A stretch of 42,693 nt of DNA from CAZXWN01 sp964644695 [NCBI: uncultured bacterium] (GCA_964644695.1 CAZXWN010000017.1:1-42693), one strand, 5' to 3'; positions 32,384 through 41,677 are shown, counted from the stretch's first letter. Numbers and translations are program-made. Notes: generated by a model not told the origin, from the letters alone.

Positions 32384-35236
32384 TTATTCCAGTCCGGTGA
32401 CCGCCAGCAGCAGCGGCGATACATTTGACCCGTTCCCCACAAAATCAATGGATTGGATCTCTTTATTTGGTGCTGGATTGACCCAGTTGATGGACCGCAA
32501 ATAAACGGGGGTATCTACTGGGGTATTTCCGCAATACACCGCATTCCCGTACAGATAACCCATCCAGGTGGACCAACAGGCGATATTCGGTCCATACACC
32601 AGCGGAACTGCCACCTTACTCCCATCCGCATAATGGATAGTGTATTGTCCTATGGTTTTATCCTTATCGGTCTCATACAGTGTTGTCTGCAGAAAATTCA
32701 GCGAATGGGCTTTCCTGTTGACGGGGATATTGGTGACGGCGCTGGGGAAAGAGGCTGTTTTTCCTTGCCCTTTCAGGAGAATCCCCATCGGTTCTTTATT
32801 GATATAAGACAGCCGATAATGGATATTATCCATCAGGTGGAGCTGGCCCTCGTTTGCTTCAGAAGTGACTCCGGATAAATCAATTCCTTCACCATATCCG
32901 GCAAATCCGGGTTTTTCCTTTGAATCTGTGAGTTGGAAATTCACTTTCGGAGTTAAATCAAGGGCAAATCCCTTCTTATCCTCGACTTTCCAGGTTGAAG
33001 ACGGATACCAGGTCTCCCGTAAAGTCTTCCCGACATAATACGGCATGTGAGTGATAGGTTCATTCTTAGACACCTTCCCATTCTCTAATCTGGGATTCCA
33101 GGCCAAGTCAGCCTGAGTAATATATCCCATCACCTGGCGATATTCCCGTTCCACAATAGAATCATTCTTGTCATATCCGGCCCAGGTCGTGTACATCATC
33201 CCGTCTATTTTCCGTTCCGCACCAAACTGGGTGAACCGGCTGATATTAGCCGGACGATACCAGGTCCCCCCGATAACAGGGAAACCCAGGTCTTGATAGA
33301 GAACCGTTCCCGGATAATAGTAATCATTCCGGTATCTCCAATCCACCATGATAATGTCCCGGGGAAGTAAAGGCGCCATCCATTTGAAGTCAGGTTTCTG
33401 GATAATATCGGCCCACACCATGGTCTTGATTCCCTTCATCCGGAGATACTGATACAGATAGATGGTATCCATATAATACAGTTCGGAATTACCAATCTTC
33501 TTACATTCCGGATGGGTCGGGAAAGGCAGGAATAAATCATGTTCATCATGTCCGATGTGGATTGTTTCCGGATGGAAGATGTCAATGATTTCATCAAAGA
33601 TGGAGTGTACAAACTCATAGGACTTCGGATTTAAGGGGCAATAAGTTTCATACCGGGTCGTATTCTCCACAAAATCCAGATTATGGTTCTTATAGAACAT
33701 CCAGTTACTATGGCCCAGAGTGGCCACCATTGGGACGACTTTCATATACCGGTTATTAGCTTCTTTGACGATATCCTTCAGGTATTCCGGATCCAGAGCA
33801 TAATCTGTCCATATCTCAGGATGAGATTTCCACTTGATACCATGGTCGATCTGCATCAAAATCCTGTTGTATTTGTATTTGGCAAAGATTTTTTTCATCA
33901 TTTCGACATGAGATACCGGTGAGGTCTTATCAATGAAGAAATGGACCCATCGTTCCTTGAAATAGGGTTCATCCCACACCGACACTCCACAGATATAACT
34001 CTTGTTTTCTTTACTGTTTTTCTTGATGAGTTGTTTCAGAGACTGGACTCCATAGAAAGTTCCGGCTGCATCCGTTCCCATAATCAACACCATCTTAGGA
34101 TTAACTTTCAGAATATAACCCTCGGACCCCGGACTACTCGTATCGGTTCCCAGTATCTTTTCCATGTTATAGGCAACGACGGGGGCGGTGTTCTTTTCAC
34201 CCAGTAAAATACAGTTGGAATAGTCCGCATTAACTATATAATCCACATAGGAGACGATTGGAACCGACAAACCGGTAATAGTTTTGATTTCTTCCTTGAT
34301 TTCCTGTGCATTTTTCTGGTTTGCCTCATTCTGATTTCCAACCAGAACGATTCGGGTATCCTGATTGATTACAAAATCCTGGCCGGTGACTTCCATCTTT
34401 ACCGGAACAGGAATAATCATTGTGGAGTCTTCCTTGTAGGATTGGGCTGTCGGCATTTCCCAATACCCTGATGTTTTATAGTCCAATTCTGGATGAACAA
34501 CAGGGACGGGCCGTTGATATCCAATAAACTTCCCATTAACATCGATTCCTGTCAGTTTTCCGAAGTTTTTCGGAGCATGGAAACTTCCCTGAGTGACCGC
34601 CCACGACGTATATTCATTCCCGGGGCTGGAAAATCGAGTCACATTCAGACGCCAGTAGGCCTCATTCCCGAATTTCGGCAGTAATACTTTCAGGGGGATG
34701 GCCACCTCGGCCACCCATTTATCGGCTTCTTTATGGGTCTTCACACTCCAGGGGACCATGGTCCCCCGGTTAGCCAGACAATCCCCATACCGATACCCGG
34801 GCATATTCAAACAGAAATGGAAGAAATTCCGGTCATTGGATAAATCGGATTCATATCCGACTTCATAAGGAGCAATAAAGAGTTCGAGGCTGTCATCCAG
34901 ATAAACAGCCTTATCATCTCCGGTCATCACACTGACCGTCTTCTCCATCTGGGATTCGTGGCATATCACTCCGAAATACAGGTTTTCGGAATCATATAAT
35001 ACGGCAAACTCGGTTTTTTCTTTGGCAGGAGCCCCGGAAGTATAATGTGACAGGGAATTGGGAAGTTTTGTCTTCACCCAATCCTTTTCGTTCAGTTTCC
35101 CATCTAATACGATTTTTCCGGTGGCCTTGATGGCTTTTATGGAAGGGATTTCCTGGCTTACCGCCACTCCGGCATGGGTCAGGAACAACCCACACACAAA
35201 ACCTATAACCCCAATGACGCTTTTTCGGAATAACAT
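32384..35236 (-). CDS. Secreted GH20-like protein with N-terminal CBM9-like domain
   Basis: 950 residues, exported (signal peptide to about AVSQ28). Residues about 33-235 match the CBM9/DOMON-like carbohydrate-binding fold (GKIVLDGKLNEKDW opening, LYFGVICHES, DDSLELFI). A GH20b-like domain (about 273-405, including GTFYGVQSLKQL) precedes the barrel (about 428-730). The catalytic Asp564-Glu565 sit in HIGHDE. A C-terminal beta module (about 745-950) shares NFLQTT..., HYADGSK and LVYGPNIA with the GH20 protein at 1030-3885. A hexosaminidase acting on a bound polymer is the best reading; substrate unknown. GAGGA lies eight bases before the ATG. It is separated from its paralogue by 28 kb and has its own terminator. 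Confidence 0.87.
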   Translation of the reverse strand: MLFRKSVIGVIGFVCGLFLTHAGVAVSQEIPSIKAIKATGKIVLDGKLNEKDWVKTKLPNSLSHYTSGAPAKEKTEFAVLYDSENLYFGVICHESQMEKTVSVMTGDDKAVYLDDSLELFIAPYEVGYESDLSNDRNFFHFCLNMPGYRYGDCLANRGTMVPWSVKTHKEADKWVAEVAIPLKVLLPKFGNEAYWRLNVTRFSSPGNEYTSWAVTQGSFHAPKNFGKLTGIDVNGKFIGYQRPVPVVHPELDYKTSGYWEMPTAQSYKEDSTMIIPVPVKMEVTGQDFVINQDTRIVLVGNQNEANQKNAQEIKEEIKTITGLSVPIVSYVDYIVNADYSNCILLGEKNTAPVVAYNMEKILGTDTSSPGSEGYILKVNPKMVLIMGTDAAGTFYGVQSLKQLIKKNSKENKSYICGVSVWDEPYFKERWVHFFIDKTSPVSHVEMMKKIFAKYKYNRILMQIDHGIKWKSHPEIWTDYALDPEYLKDIVKEANNRYMKVVPMVATLGHSNWMFYKNHNLDFVENTTRYETYCPLNPKSYEFVHSIFDEIIDIFHPETIHIGHDEHDLFLPFPTHPECKKIGNSELYYMDTIYLYQYLRMKGIKTMVWADIIQKPDFKWMAPLLPRDIIMVDWRYRNDYYYPGTVLYQDLGFPVIGGTWYRPANISRFTQFGAERKIDGMMYTTWAGYDKNDSIVEREYRQVMGYITQADLAWNPRLENGKVSKNEPITHMPYYVGKTLRETWYPSSTWKVEDKKGFALDLTPKVNFQLTDSKEKPGFAGYGEGIDLSGVTSEANEGQLHLMDNIHYRLSYINKEPMGILLKGQGKTASFPSAVTNIPVNRKAHSLNFLQTTLYETDKDKTIGQYTIHYADGSKVAVPLVYGPNIACWSTWMGYLYGNAVYCGNTPVDTPVYLRSINWVNPAPNKEIQSIDFVGNGSNVSPLLLAVTGLE

Positions 35237-35622
35237 AGACCGTCCTCACTTGATTTGTTTTGCAAAATATTAACATAATCACACCAGACTGAATATGGGT
35301 CCGTATGATATTCCTGACCATCATTTCATTATTAAATAACAGGTCCTTTCGATTCCCGATACAGCTAACAATATTCGTATTACAGATACAAAACAGGACT
35401 GATTTATATCCCCTGCCGGATTGATCTATAACCTGTTGAATTTCCGAATCTGTAGTGTTCATTACAGAATTTAGTGGTAATATGTTCTGGAGAATTACGA
35501 TGAAGTTTTAGGTCACGGGATGTCGAAAACATGAATAGAATTGATGTTGATGAAAATTCTAAACAAGTTATCGGGGGATAGAAAAGGATCACGAAAACAA
35601 TAGAGGGGAGAATAGAAGAAAT
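35237..35622. other. Divergent intergenic region, no gene recognised
   Basis: 386 bp, AT-rich. Contains the 10-bp palindrome TTTTGCAAAA (35258-35267) about 25 bp before the GH20 start, a possible operator. Minus-strand readings through this stretch show no family resemblance or coding signal. Promoters for both flanking genes are expected. Confidence 0.45.
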
Positions 35623-36090
35623 ATGGACCTGGATTTTATAGCGGTTGAATTCGTAAACATGACCCTGATGGCCTTTGTTTTCATAGCAATGTGTCTGGTC
35701 ATATTCAAGCGTACACTCCTTATCAGAATGAATCTTGGAATAATAATGTTTGTTTATATTTACTTTTTAGGCCTCTTTGTTTTTATTGAAGACTATGAAT
35801 ATGTAGGGTTTTTATTAGTATCTTTTGGTTTGATTTATTTTTCCGTATTTAATGGGCATAAAAATAAAAAAGTCTCCCTTATTTTGAACAAAAGGGATGA
35901 CTATAACCTTTTACTGGGGAATAACTCTTTTTGCCATAAGAATTGTGTGATAAGCGATGAGCCTGTTGATAACCGCATTATCAAATACAGCTCTTATGCA
36001 ATGAAAGACATTCCTTTATTGTTCCTGTTATTTATAGCACTGGGAATAACTTTTTATGTGTTTATGGGCATTTTATTTACTATGATATAA
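35623..36090 (+). CDS. Hypothetical membrane protein
   Basis: 155 residues with four hydrophobic helices (about 8-28, 35-53, 58-75, 130-152) and a polar loop (76-126) that contains two cysteines (FCHKNC). Not recognised. GGGGAG lies about 13 bases before the ATG. The gene is AT-rich, as is the radical SAM gene 220 bp downstream. A copy of the duplicated terminator element lies between them, so the two are probably separate units. No signal of decay. Confidence 0.55.
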   Translation: MDLDFIAVEFVNMTLMAFVFIAMCLVIFKRTLLIRMNLGIIMFVYIYFLGLFVFIEDYEYVGFLLVSFGLIYFSVFNGHKNKKVSLILNKRDDYNLLLGNNSFCHKNCVISDEPVDNRIIKYSSYAMKDIPLLFLLFIALGITFYVFMGILFTMI

Positions 36091-36172
36091 ATTTCTATTT
36101 TCTAAGCACCTGCCTATTATCCCCTGACTCTTATATTTAACTCAGACAATATTGGAGTCTAATACATAGACG

Positions 36173-36218
36173 GATAAAGTCATCCCCCGGTTCTGTAAGG
36201 AGCCGGGGGATTTTTATT
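36173..36218 (+). terminator. Terminator-type hairpin (copy 2 of the duplicated 46-nt element)
   Basis: Identical at 45 of 46 positions to 22388-22433, including loop and T-run. It lies 83 bp after the membrane-protein stop codon and 92 bp before the radical SAM start. Confidence 0.88.
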
Positions 36219-36309
36219 GGCTGGTAAGCATCTAATTAAGAGGGCTCAAAATTTCTGTTGTATGATATATTGACTTTAATTATTAAACAAAAAGGAATGA
36301 TGTTTAAAA

Positions 36310-37431
36310 ATGAACATCACGAAAGAAAAGATATTTCGCGCATTAACTAACTCTGATTATCGAAAATTGGTGATTCAAGGGCGAATTTGCAATATTCGCC
36401 GCTGGTATGAAGATAAGACTGGGTACTATCCACCTCCTAAATACGTCACCCTCTTTATTACTCACATCTGTAACTTACACTGTCGAATGTGTGCCCAATA
36501 TGGTGACTCTGGAACTACGAATACTTTGGTTGACAGGCCTGTGATGTCCGTTGAAGTAGCACAAAAAATTATAAATCAGATAGAGTCGTTTCACCCTTCA
36601 ATTACATTGATGGGAGGAGAGCCTTTATCAAATCCAAACTGGCCAGAAATTACAAAGATTGTGAAAGAAAAAAACCTGTTTTGCGATGTAATAACTAACG
36701 GTACGTTACTGGAGCGAAATGCACAGGCTTTAGTGGATTCAGGGATAGACTGTATTAATATTTCATTGGATGGAATTGGACAATACAATGATGTGATTCG
36801 GGGTAAAGGGGTATATGACAAGGTTGTTCGTGGAGTAGAAGCTGTAAACTCCATCCGAAAAGCCTCTGGAAAAGTGAAACCAGAGATAAACTTTTTCTTT
36901 ACAATCAACGGTCCTAATCATACTCATTTAATTGAATTTGTGGAATGGGCCAGCACGCAGCCTATCAAAAAAGTAGTATTCAATCACCTTCGTTTTTACA
37001 GTCAGTCTACATATGAAAAACAAGACCGAATTATGAAGCAATTATTTGGTGGTAATACGGATTGCCAGGCTGGTTTTATCTTTGAACCGGACCCAATTGA
37101 TACTGATATTTTGGGAAAACAGATTTCAGAAATAAAACAGCGGAAATGGCCTATTGAAATTTATTGTCAGCCCAATCATCCGATTGAGGAGCTGGATGAA
37201 TATTATCATAATGAACACTATACACGGAAAACAATCAAAGATTGTGCCGTCCCTTTTGAAGGATTATCGATTGAATCGTATGGCAATGTAGTTCCCTGTA
37301 TGGATTTTGTATGTGGGAATATCAATGACAAAAATATTCTTGATATTTGGAACGGTGAAGAATATCGAAAATTCAGACGATTTTTTAATAAACATGGTCG
37401 GTTTCCCATTTGTCATCGATGTTGTGTTTGA
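36310..37431 (+). CDS. Radical SAM/SPASM domain protein
   Basis: 373 residues, cytosolic. The radical SAM cluster motif is CNLHCRMC (Cys54, Cys58, Cys61), followed by the GGEP motif, the NGT strand and SLDG, all in order for the SAM-binding barrel. The C-terminal SPASM region begins DCAVPFEGLSIESYGNVVPC, continues with MDFVCGN and DIWNGEEYRKFRR, and ends in CHRCC, giving ligands for an auxiliary cluster. Such enzymes mature peptides, modify proteins or act on small molecules. No precursor peptide or partner gene is visible next to it, so the substrate is unknown. Start ATG has AAAGGA 13 bases upstream, which is long. AT-rich, followed by a strong terminator. Confidence 0.88.
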   Translation: MNITKEKIFRALTNSDYRKLVIQGRICNIRRWYEDKTGYYPPPKYVTLFITHICNLHCRMCAQYGDSGTTNTLVDRPVMSVEVAQKIINQIESFHPSITLMGGEPLSNPNWPEITKIVKEKNLFCDVITNGTLLERNAQALVDSGIDCINISLDGIGQYNDVIRGKGVYDKVVRGVEAVNSIRKASGKVKPEINFFFTINGPNHTHLIEFVEWASTQPIKKVVFNHLRFYSQSTYEKQDRIMKQLFGGNTDCQAGFIFEPDPIDTDILGKQISEIKQRKWPIEIYCQPNHPIEELDEYYHNEHYTRKTIKDCAVPFEGLSIESYGNVVPCMDFVCGNINDKNILDIWNGEEYRKFRRFFNKHGRFPICHRCCV

Positions 37432-37467
37432 TGCATAAAAATGGCACACAAGCCCGTAATATATAGC

Positions 37468-37497
37468 AAAAAAGCCCAAATTACTTGGGCTTTTTTT
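37468..37497. terminator. Bidirectional terminator between radical SAM and GH127 units
   Basis: AAAAAAGCCCAA / TTGGGCTTTTTT, a hairpin with A/T-runs on both sides serving convergent transcripts. Confidence 0.9.
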
Positions 37498-37508
37498 ATT
37501 ATCTATGA

Positions 37509-37688
37509 TTAATTGGTGGAGTTTTTCTGGATGTAGATTTTGAGGGCTTTCACGATATCTGGATACAGCTTGTGTAACTGTATCAGGGTAAGGATCGTTA
37601 AAACCATAAGGACAAGTTTCAGGCCTGCCGTCAGAGCGATAAAGAGATTTTTCAGAATATCGAACAGATAAATATTACAAGGGTACAT
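37509..37688 (-). CDS. Small membrane peptide gene (59 residues) downstream of GH127
   Basis: A 59-residue reading frame: begins MYPCNIYLFDILKNLF, has one strong hydrophobic helix (about 17-40, ALTAGLKLVLMVLTILTLIQ) and ends in a basic, amphipathic tail (HKLYPDIVKALKIYIQKNS). AAAGGA lies about ten bases before the ATG. It starts 29 bp after the GH127 stop codon on the same strand and ends just before a terminator, so it is probably the second gene of that unit. No family recognised. Coding status rests on the clean position, ribosome site and TM pattern. Confidence 0.5.
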   Translation of the reverse strand: MYPCNIYLFDILKNLFIALTAGLKLVLMVLTILTLIQLHKLYPDIVKALKIYIQKNSTN

Positions 37689-37717
37689 GATGATATAAAT
37701 CCTTTCTTCATTTATTG

Positions 37718-39589
37718 TTATTTAATGACGGGGAATTCGGTGATACGAAGACGGGCACACCCATAGGGAATCAGAGTGAGCGGGATATTCTTCCCTGAAT
37801 GTTTGGGATTCTCCGGAACGGGTGCGGCAACCAGCCCCTCCATCTTCCATTCGGGCAATTCGACTCCTTCGATCTGGAGTTGAACGGGTGCCGTGATGGA
37901 ATCAAAGGGTTGGACTGCCAGCGGATTTTGTTTGATGCTGATCGGCCCGACGAGTTTGTCCTCTTTGAGGTGGAGACCATATGCCCATGGAGTTGTTGGA
38001 TGGACTTCCCAGGTGGAAAAGGGTTCGGAACCGTAGAGTTTCTTCCAGGACTCTCCAATGGGAAGGACAAACACCAGAGGCCCTCTTTGAAGGGAACAGG
38101 ATTGCCGGTGCCAGCGGCTGATTTTAAGTTCCATCGGGAAAGACAGTTCTACCATATCTCCCGGAGTCCAGACTCGATTTATCGTGAAGAAACTCCCGGA
38201 GGAAACACCTTCCATAATTCGGCCATTCAGACAGACTTTAGGAGACTGACACCAGCCGGGGATTCTCAGGGATAATGAAAATTCAAGCGGAGTATCTGGT
38301 TGAATCGTCATTTGAACGAATTCACGGAAAGGATATCCGGTAACCACTGACACTTTGACGGGAACACCTTTCCATTGTGTATTTAATTGACAGGGGCCAT
38401 AGGCTAAAGCTGCCAGCCCGTCGGAACTTTCCGCCCACATCCGGGCAACGAATTTCGGCCATCCCTGATGAAGATTTGCAGTACAACATCCATAATTGGG
38501 TTCCAACCCGAACAGGTTTGAGTCCTCAAAATTAGTCGTCCAGGGCCGTTTCCCTAAACTTACCAATACTTGATTGGGTGACTGGTCATAACAATGGCCC
38601 CAGAAATCAGGCGTGAAACAAGCCGGCAGAGCATTAAAAGCGATAGTCTCCAACTGGTCCAGGAAATCGACCTCACCGGTGATTTGTGCCAGAAGTTCCA
38701 GTGAGAACATCAGTTCCACGACCGCACAAGTCTCCGTCCCCTGAACGGGAGAATCCCCCGCCAGACATTCATCACCAGAGAATATCCCGGTGGGGAATCC
38801 ATGATATTTTTTGAGGTTATCCAGACCGATTCGGACGGATTCCCGGAAGGCATCTTTCCCGGTAAACAAATACCGGAAGATGGGGTCTTTGACGGCCATT
38901 GCATCATTCACAACATGATTGGGGTATTCCCATTTAGTGGCTTTTTCTTTATAAGGAAACTCCCGGAAATAAGGAGACCAGTCAAAAGATTTCGCCATCA
39001 ACTCATCAGCAATTTCTGTCAGTTCGGTGTCCTGTGTCTGAGCATACAGCCATGCCAGAACATACAACGCTTCAGCGACTCGGTAATAAGCCCACTGATT
39101 ATTTGCATCTATCACGAGAGATTCACGATTTGCCAGCCACCCCCGCAGGAACCGGAAGTATTTCAACATGAACAGGGGGATCCGGGAATCCTGATTCAAG
39201 GCATGCCAGGATACCAATACTTTCAACATCACAAACCGGGGCCATGGGTCATCAAAAGTCTCCGGCCCAAACTGGCCGGATTCCTTCTGACTGTTCAATG
39301 TCCATTCGATCCAGGGCCGGGCTTTGGTGGTCAGCCACTCGTCTCCCAATACTCCCGCCAGGGGGACCAGTCCATCGAGGTAATAGGGGCCGCGTTCCCA
39401 ACTTTCGCCAGACCCGCCTCTCCATCCGGAATCAGGACCGATGTCGTTCCAATATTCATCCAGGTGACCGGTGACGGTGATAGCCTGAAGTCGGAGCTGG
39501 TCTTTGAGCCATCCGGCAGGTTTTATTTTTCCTAAGGGTAGTGCCTTGTATGAGACGGATATGGGTAATCCTGTAATACGGCTGTGCAT
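37718..39589 (-). CDS. GH127 beta-L-arabinofuranosidase-like protein (DUF1680)
   Basis: 623 residues, no signal peptide. The (alpha/alpha)6 barrel has the family opening (DSGWRGGSGESWERGPYYLD) and the zinc-thiolate site: Glu286 and Cys288 in GTETCAVVE, and Cys368-Cys369 in YGCCTAN. In characterised GH127 enzymes these Glu and three Cys bind zinc, and the first Cys of the CC pair is the nucleophile. A C-terminal beta-sandwich follows (RIPGWCQSPKVCLNG). It likely removes beta-linked arabinofuranose or a related sugar in the cytoplasm; many family members have other specificities. Start at 39589 with AAGGGA seven bases upstream; an in-frame TTG 27 bases earlier is less likely. Followed closely by a tiny membrane-peptide gene. 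Confidence 0.9.
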   Translation of the reverse strand: MHSRITGLPISVSYKALPLGKIKPAGWLKDQLRLQAITVTGHLDEYWNDIGPDSGWRGGSGESWERGPYYLDGLVPLAGVLGDEWLTTKARPWIEWTLNSQKESGQFGPETFDDPWPRFVMLKVLVSWHALNQDSRIPLFMLKYFRFLRGWLANRESLVIDANNQWAYYRVAEALYVLAWLYAQTQDTELTEIADELMAKSFDWSPYFREFPYKEKATKWEYPNHVVNDAMAVKDPIFRYLFTGKDAFRESVRIGLDNLKKYHGFPTGIFSGDECLAGDSPVQGTETCAVVELMFSLELLAQITGEVDFLDQLETIAFNALPACFTPDFWGHCYDQSPNQVLVSLGKRPWTTNFEDSNLFGLEPNYGCCTANLHQGWPKFVARMWAESSDGLAALAYGPCQLNTQWKGVPVKVSVVTGYPFREFVQMTIQPDTPLEFSLSLRIPGWCQSPKVCLNGRIMEGVSSGSFFTINRVWTPGDMVELSFPMELKISRWHRQSCSLQRGPLVFVLPIGESWKKLYGSEPFSTWEVHPTTPWAYGLHLKEDKLVGPISIKQNPLAVQPFDSITAPVQLQIEGVELPEWKMEGLVAAPVPENPKHSGKNIPLTLIPYGCARLRITEFPVIK

Positions 39590-39719
39590 GGTGATATCCC
39601 TTGTTTGAATATTCAATAGTCAGAATAAAAAGTAATCACTCCATTATCATCCATCTGAGAGTCGCTGACAATCCTGAAGAGTAGAAAATCTTTTCTTTTG
39701 ATGACGGATTAACAAGCAG

Positions 39720-39748
39720 TTGACACGGCCGATGTGATTGCTCATAAT
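39720..39748 (+). promoter_or_regulatory. Sigma-70-type promoter of the DUF5009 gene
   Basis: TTGACA (39720-39725), 17-bp spacer, CATAAT (39743-39748), about 50 bp upstream of the start codon. Confidence 0.7.
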
Positions 39749-39797
39749 TCATCGAATCAACATAATGTGAAATAACCTGATTGGAGAGGTAATCATT

Positions 39798-41531
39798 ATG
39801 AACAAGCGGTTTGGGATACCTTTGTTTTTAGTTTTGATGATGTGGGGATGTTCAGTCTTTGGATTTCAACAGACATTAGGACTGACAACATGGGACGTTG
39901 TGGGGCCGTTCACAGAAACCACGGTGGAGAATAACTGGCGGACGGGTTGGGAGAAAGACTGGATCAATGAATCAAATCCAGATGTGTACTTTTCATCCCT
40001 GACGGAAAAGCCTCCCCTTCAAGTGTTGGCTGGAGACAGTGGGGCGGTGGTGATTTCCGAAACACTGGGAGGGACCCGTGTGATGGGAGTGTTTTATGCA
40101 CGGGCAGAGATTGAGGTTCAGGACGGCGGTGCGGCACTGCTGGCGACGGGTGGTTCCGGTCCGGAACGGGTCTTTGTGAATGGTGAAGTTGTCTGGGACA
40201 AGATATTTAAGAAACGAACCTTTGAAGCAAATCAGGTCAAAATACCCGTTACTTTGAAATCCGGAAAGAATGTCATTTTAGTGAAAATCGTCCGGTTTGA
40301 AAATTTACCGTTTACCTTCAATGTTTCCTTATTACCGGGACAGACAATGGGCGATAAAGTGACAGCCTGGCTGCCGTTCCTCTTTATTATTCTGGTGTGG
40401 GGCGGATTGGGATGGTGGCTCCAACATCGGCCGCACATTGCGGCTTATCCAGAAGGCCGTCTGGTTTCTCTGGATGCATTGCGGGGATTTGATATGTTCT
40501 TCATCACAGGAGGAGGGGCGGTCTTAACGGAACTGGCCTGGAAGATGAACAACATGACCTTGTATCATAATTTTGAACACAAGACCTGGAATGGATTTTT
40601 CTACTGGGATTTGATATTCCCCATGTTCCTGTTCATCGTGGGTGTGGCGGTGCCGCTGGCCACGGAAAGACGGCGGGCAAAGGGAGTCTCTGATGGACAA
40701 ATCGCCAAACACATTATCCTCCGTGGCATTGGTTTGGTATTGCTGGGGATATTCCTGAATGGCGGCATGAAGTTTACGCACCTGTCGGATTTACGGTTGG
40801 CAGGTGTCCTCCAGAGAATCGGGATTTGTTATGTCATGGCGGCGTTACTGTCTTTGAAATTAAACTGGAAGGCATTAACGGGATTGGGTGTAGCGATACT
40901 GGCGGGGTATTGGGCTATGGTCGCACTTATTCCGGTGCCGGGAGTGGGAGCCAATGTCATCTTACCGGACAAATGTCTCCCCAATTATCTGGACCGGTTA
41001 TATCTTCCCGGGAAACAGGTCTGGGGTACCTGGGATAATGAAGGTTTACTCAGTACACTTCCGGCGGTGGTGACTTGTCTGTTGGGTGTATTGGCGGGCA
41101 GGTGGCTGACCTCGGATGTAGATAAAACTCGGAAGGCCGGAGGATTGGCGTTGGCGGGTGTGGTTTCTGCGGCGGTGGGTTGGATGTGGCATCCGTTTTT
41201 CCCGGTCAATAAACTCATCTGGTCCAGTTCGTATGTCCTCGTGGCCGGTGGATACAGTATGTTGTTCCTGGCGGTGTTCTTCTGGGTGGTGGATGTCCGA
41301 GGGTATCGGCGATGGGCATTCCCGTTTATCGTGGTGGGAAGTAACGCCATCTTTGCGTATGCGTTCCCGTGGGTCTTCACTTACAGTGAGATTGCTAACC
41401 GGTTGGGGGGAGGCGTTATTGCCGAATGGTTTGGCCCCTGGTCCAAACTCTATCTTTTCACACTCTCGTATCTGATTTCCTGGTCTGTGCTTTATTGGCT
41501 CTGGAAACGCAAAATATTCTTCAAACTCTAA
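39798..41531 (+). CDS. DUF5009/heparan-glucosaminide N-acetyltransferase-like membrane acyltransferase with extra N-terminal domain
   Basis: 577 residues. A signal peptide (to about VFG22) is followed by a beta-rich extracytoplasmic domain (about 25-185), of unknown family but with a jelly-roll look (RVFVNGEVVWD, LKSGKNVILVKIVRF). A TM helix (190-208) leads into a multi-helix acyltransferase: SLDALRGFDMFF (224-235), EHKTWNGFFYWDLIFPMFLF with the candidate catalytic His261, and LAGVLQRIGICYVMA. These match DUF5009 and the human HGSNAT type, which acetylates glucosamine ends across a membrane. The role could be acetylation of amino sugars or cell-wall glycans. Start ATG with GGAGAGG; a strong promoter lies upstream. 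The added sensory or sugar-binding front is not usual for the family core. Confidence 0.82.
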   Translation: MNKRFGIPLFLVLMMWGCSVFGFQQTLGLTTWDVVGPFTETTVENNWRTGWEKDWINESNPDVYFSSLTEKPPLQVLAGDSGAVVISETLGGTRVMGVFYARAEIEVQDGGAALLATGGSGPERVFVNGEVVWDKIFKKRTFEANQVKIPVTLKSGKNVILVKIVRFENLPFTFNVSLLPGQTMGDKVTAWLPFLFIILVWGGLGWWLQHRPHIAAYPEGRLVSLDALRGFDMFFITGGGAVLTELAWKMNNMTLYHNFEHKTWNGFFYWDLIFPMFLFIVGVAVPLATERRRAKGVSDGQIAKHIILRGIGLVLLGIFLNGGMKFTHLSDLRLAGVLQRIGICYVMAALLSLKLNWKALTGLGVAILAGYWAMVALIPVPGVGANVILPDKCLPNYLDRLYLPGKQVWGTWDNEGLLSTLPAVVTCLLGVLAGRWLTSDVDKTRKAGGLALAGVVSAAVGWMWHPFFPVNKLIWSSSYVLVAGGYSMLFLAVFFWVVDVRGYRRWAFPFIVVGSNAIFAYAFPWVFTYSEIANRLGGGVIAEWFGPWSKLYLFTLSYLISWSVLYWLWKRKIFFKL

Positions 41532-41550
41532 CCTCTGTTATTTCGAATCA

Positions 41551-41588
41551 TCCACGGAGCAGCTCTGAGCAGCTCCGTGGATTCTTTT
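41551..41588 (+). terminator. Terminator of the DUF5009 gene
   Basis: TCCACGGAGC / GCTCCGTGGA 10-bp stem, an A-A mismatch and a further short stem, followed by TTCTTTT. Confidence 0.8.
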
Positions 41589-41621
41589 ATGGGGATACTC
41601 AGGTGAGGAAGAACCTGGAAT

Positions 41622-41658
41622 AAAAAAACCGGAGACATCCATCAAGGACATCCCCGGT
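41622..41658 (-). terminator. Terminator of the DUF4139 gene
   Basis: On the minus strand, a 13-bp RNA stem (ACCGGGGATGTCC against GGATGTCTCCGGT, several G-U pairs) followed by seven U, 20 bp after the stop codon. Confidence 0.85.
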
Positions 41659-41677
41659 ATCTCGGATTGGTAAAGGG

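Noticed and set aside
34992-35462. Long minus-strand frame overlapping the GH20 start region
   Set aside because: It lies in another frame over the GH20 signal peptide and N-terminus and has no family resemblance; the GH20 frame is clearly the real one.
36091-36309. RiPP precursor peptide gene beside the radical SAM gene
   Set aside because: No short frame with a ribosome site was found here or in 37432-37508.
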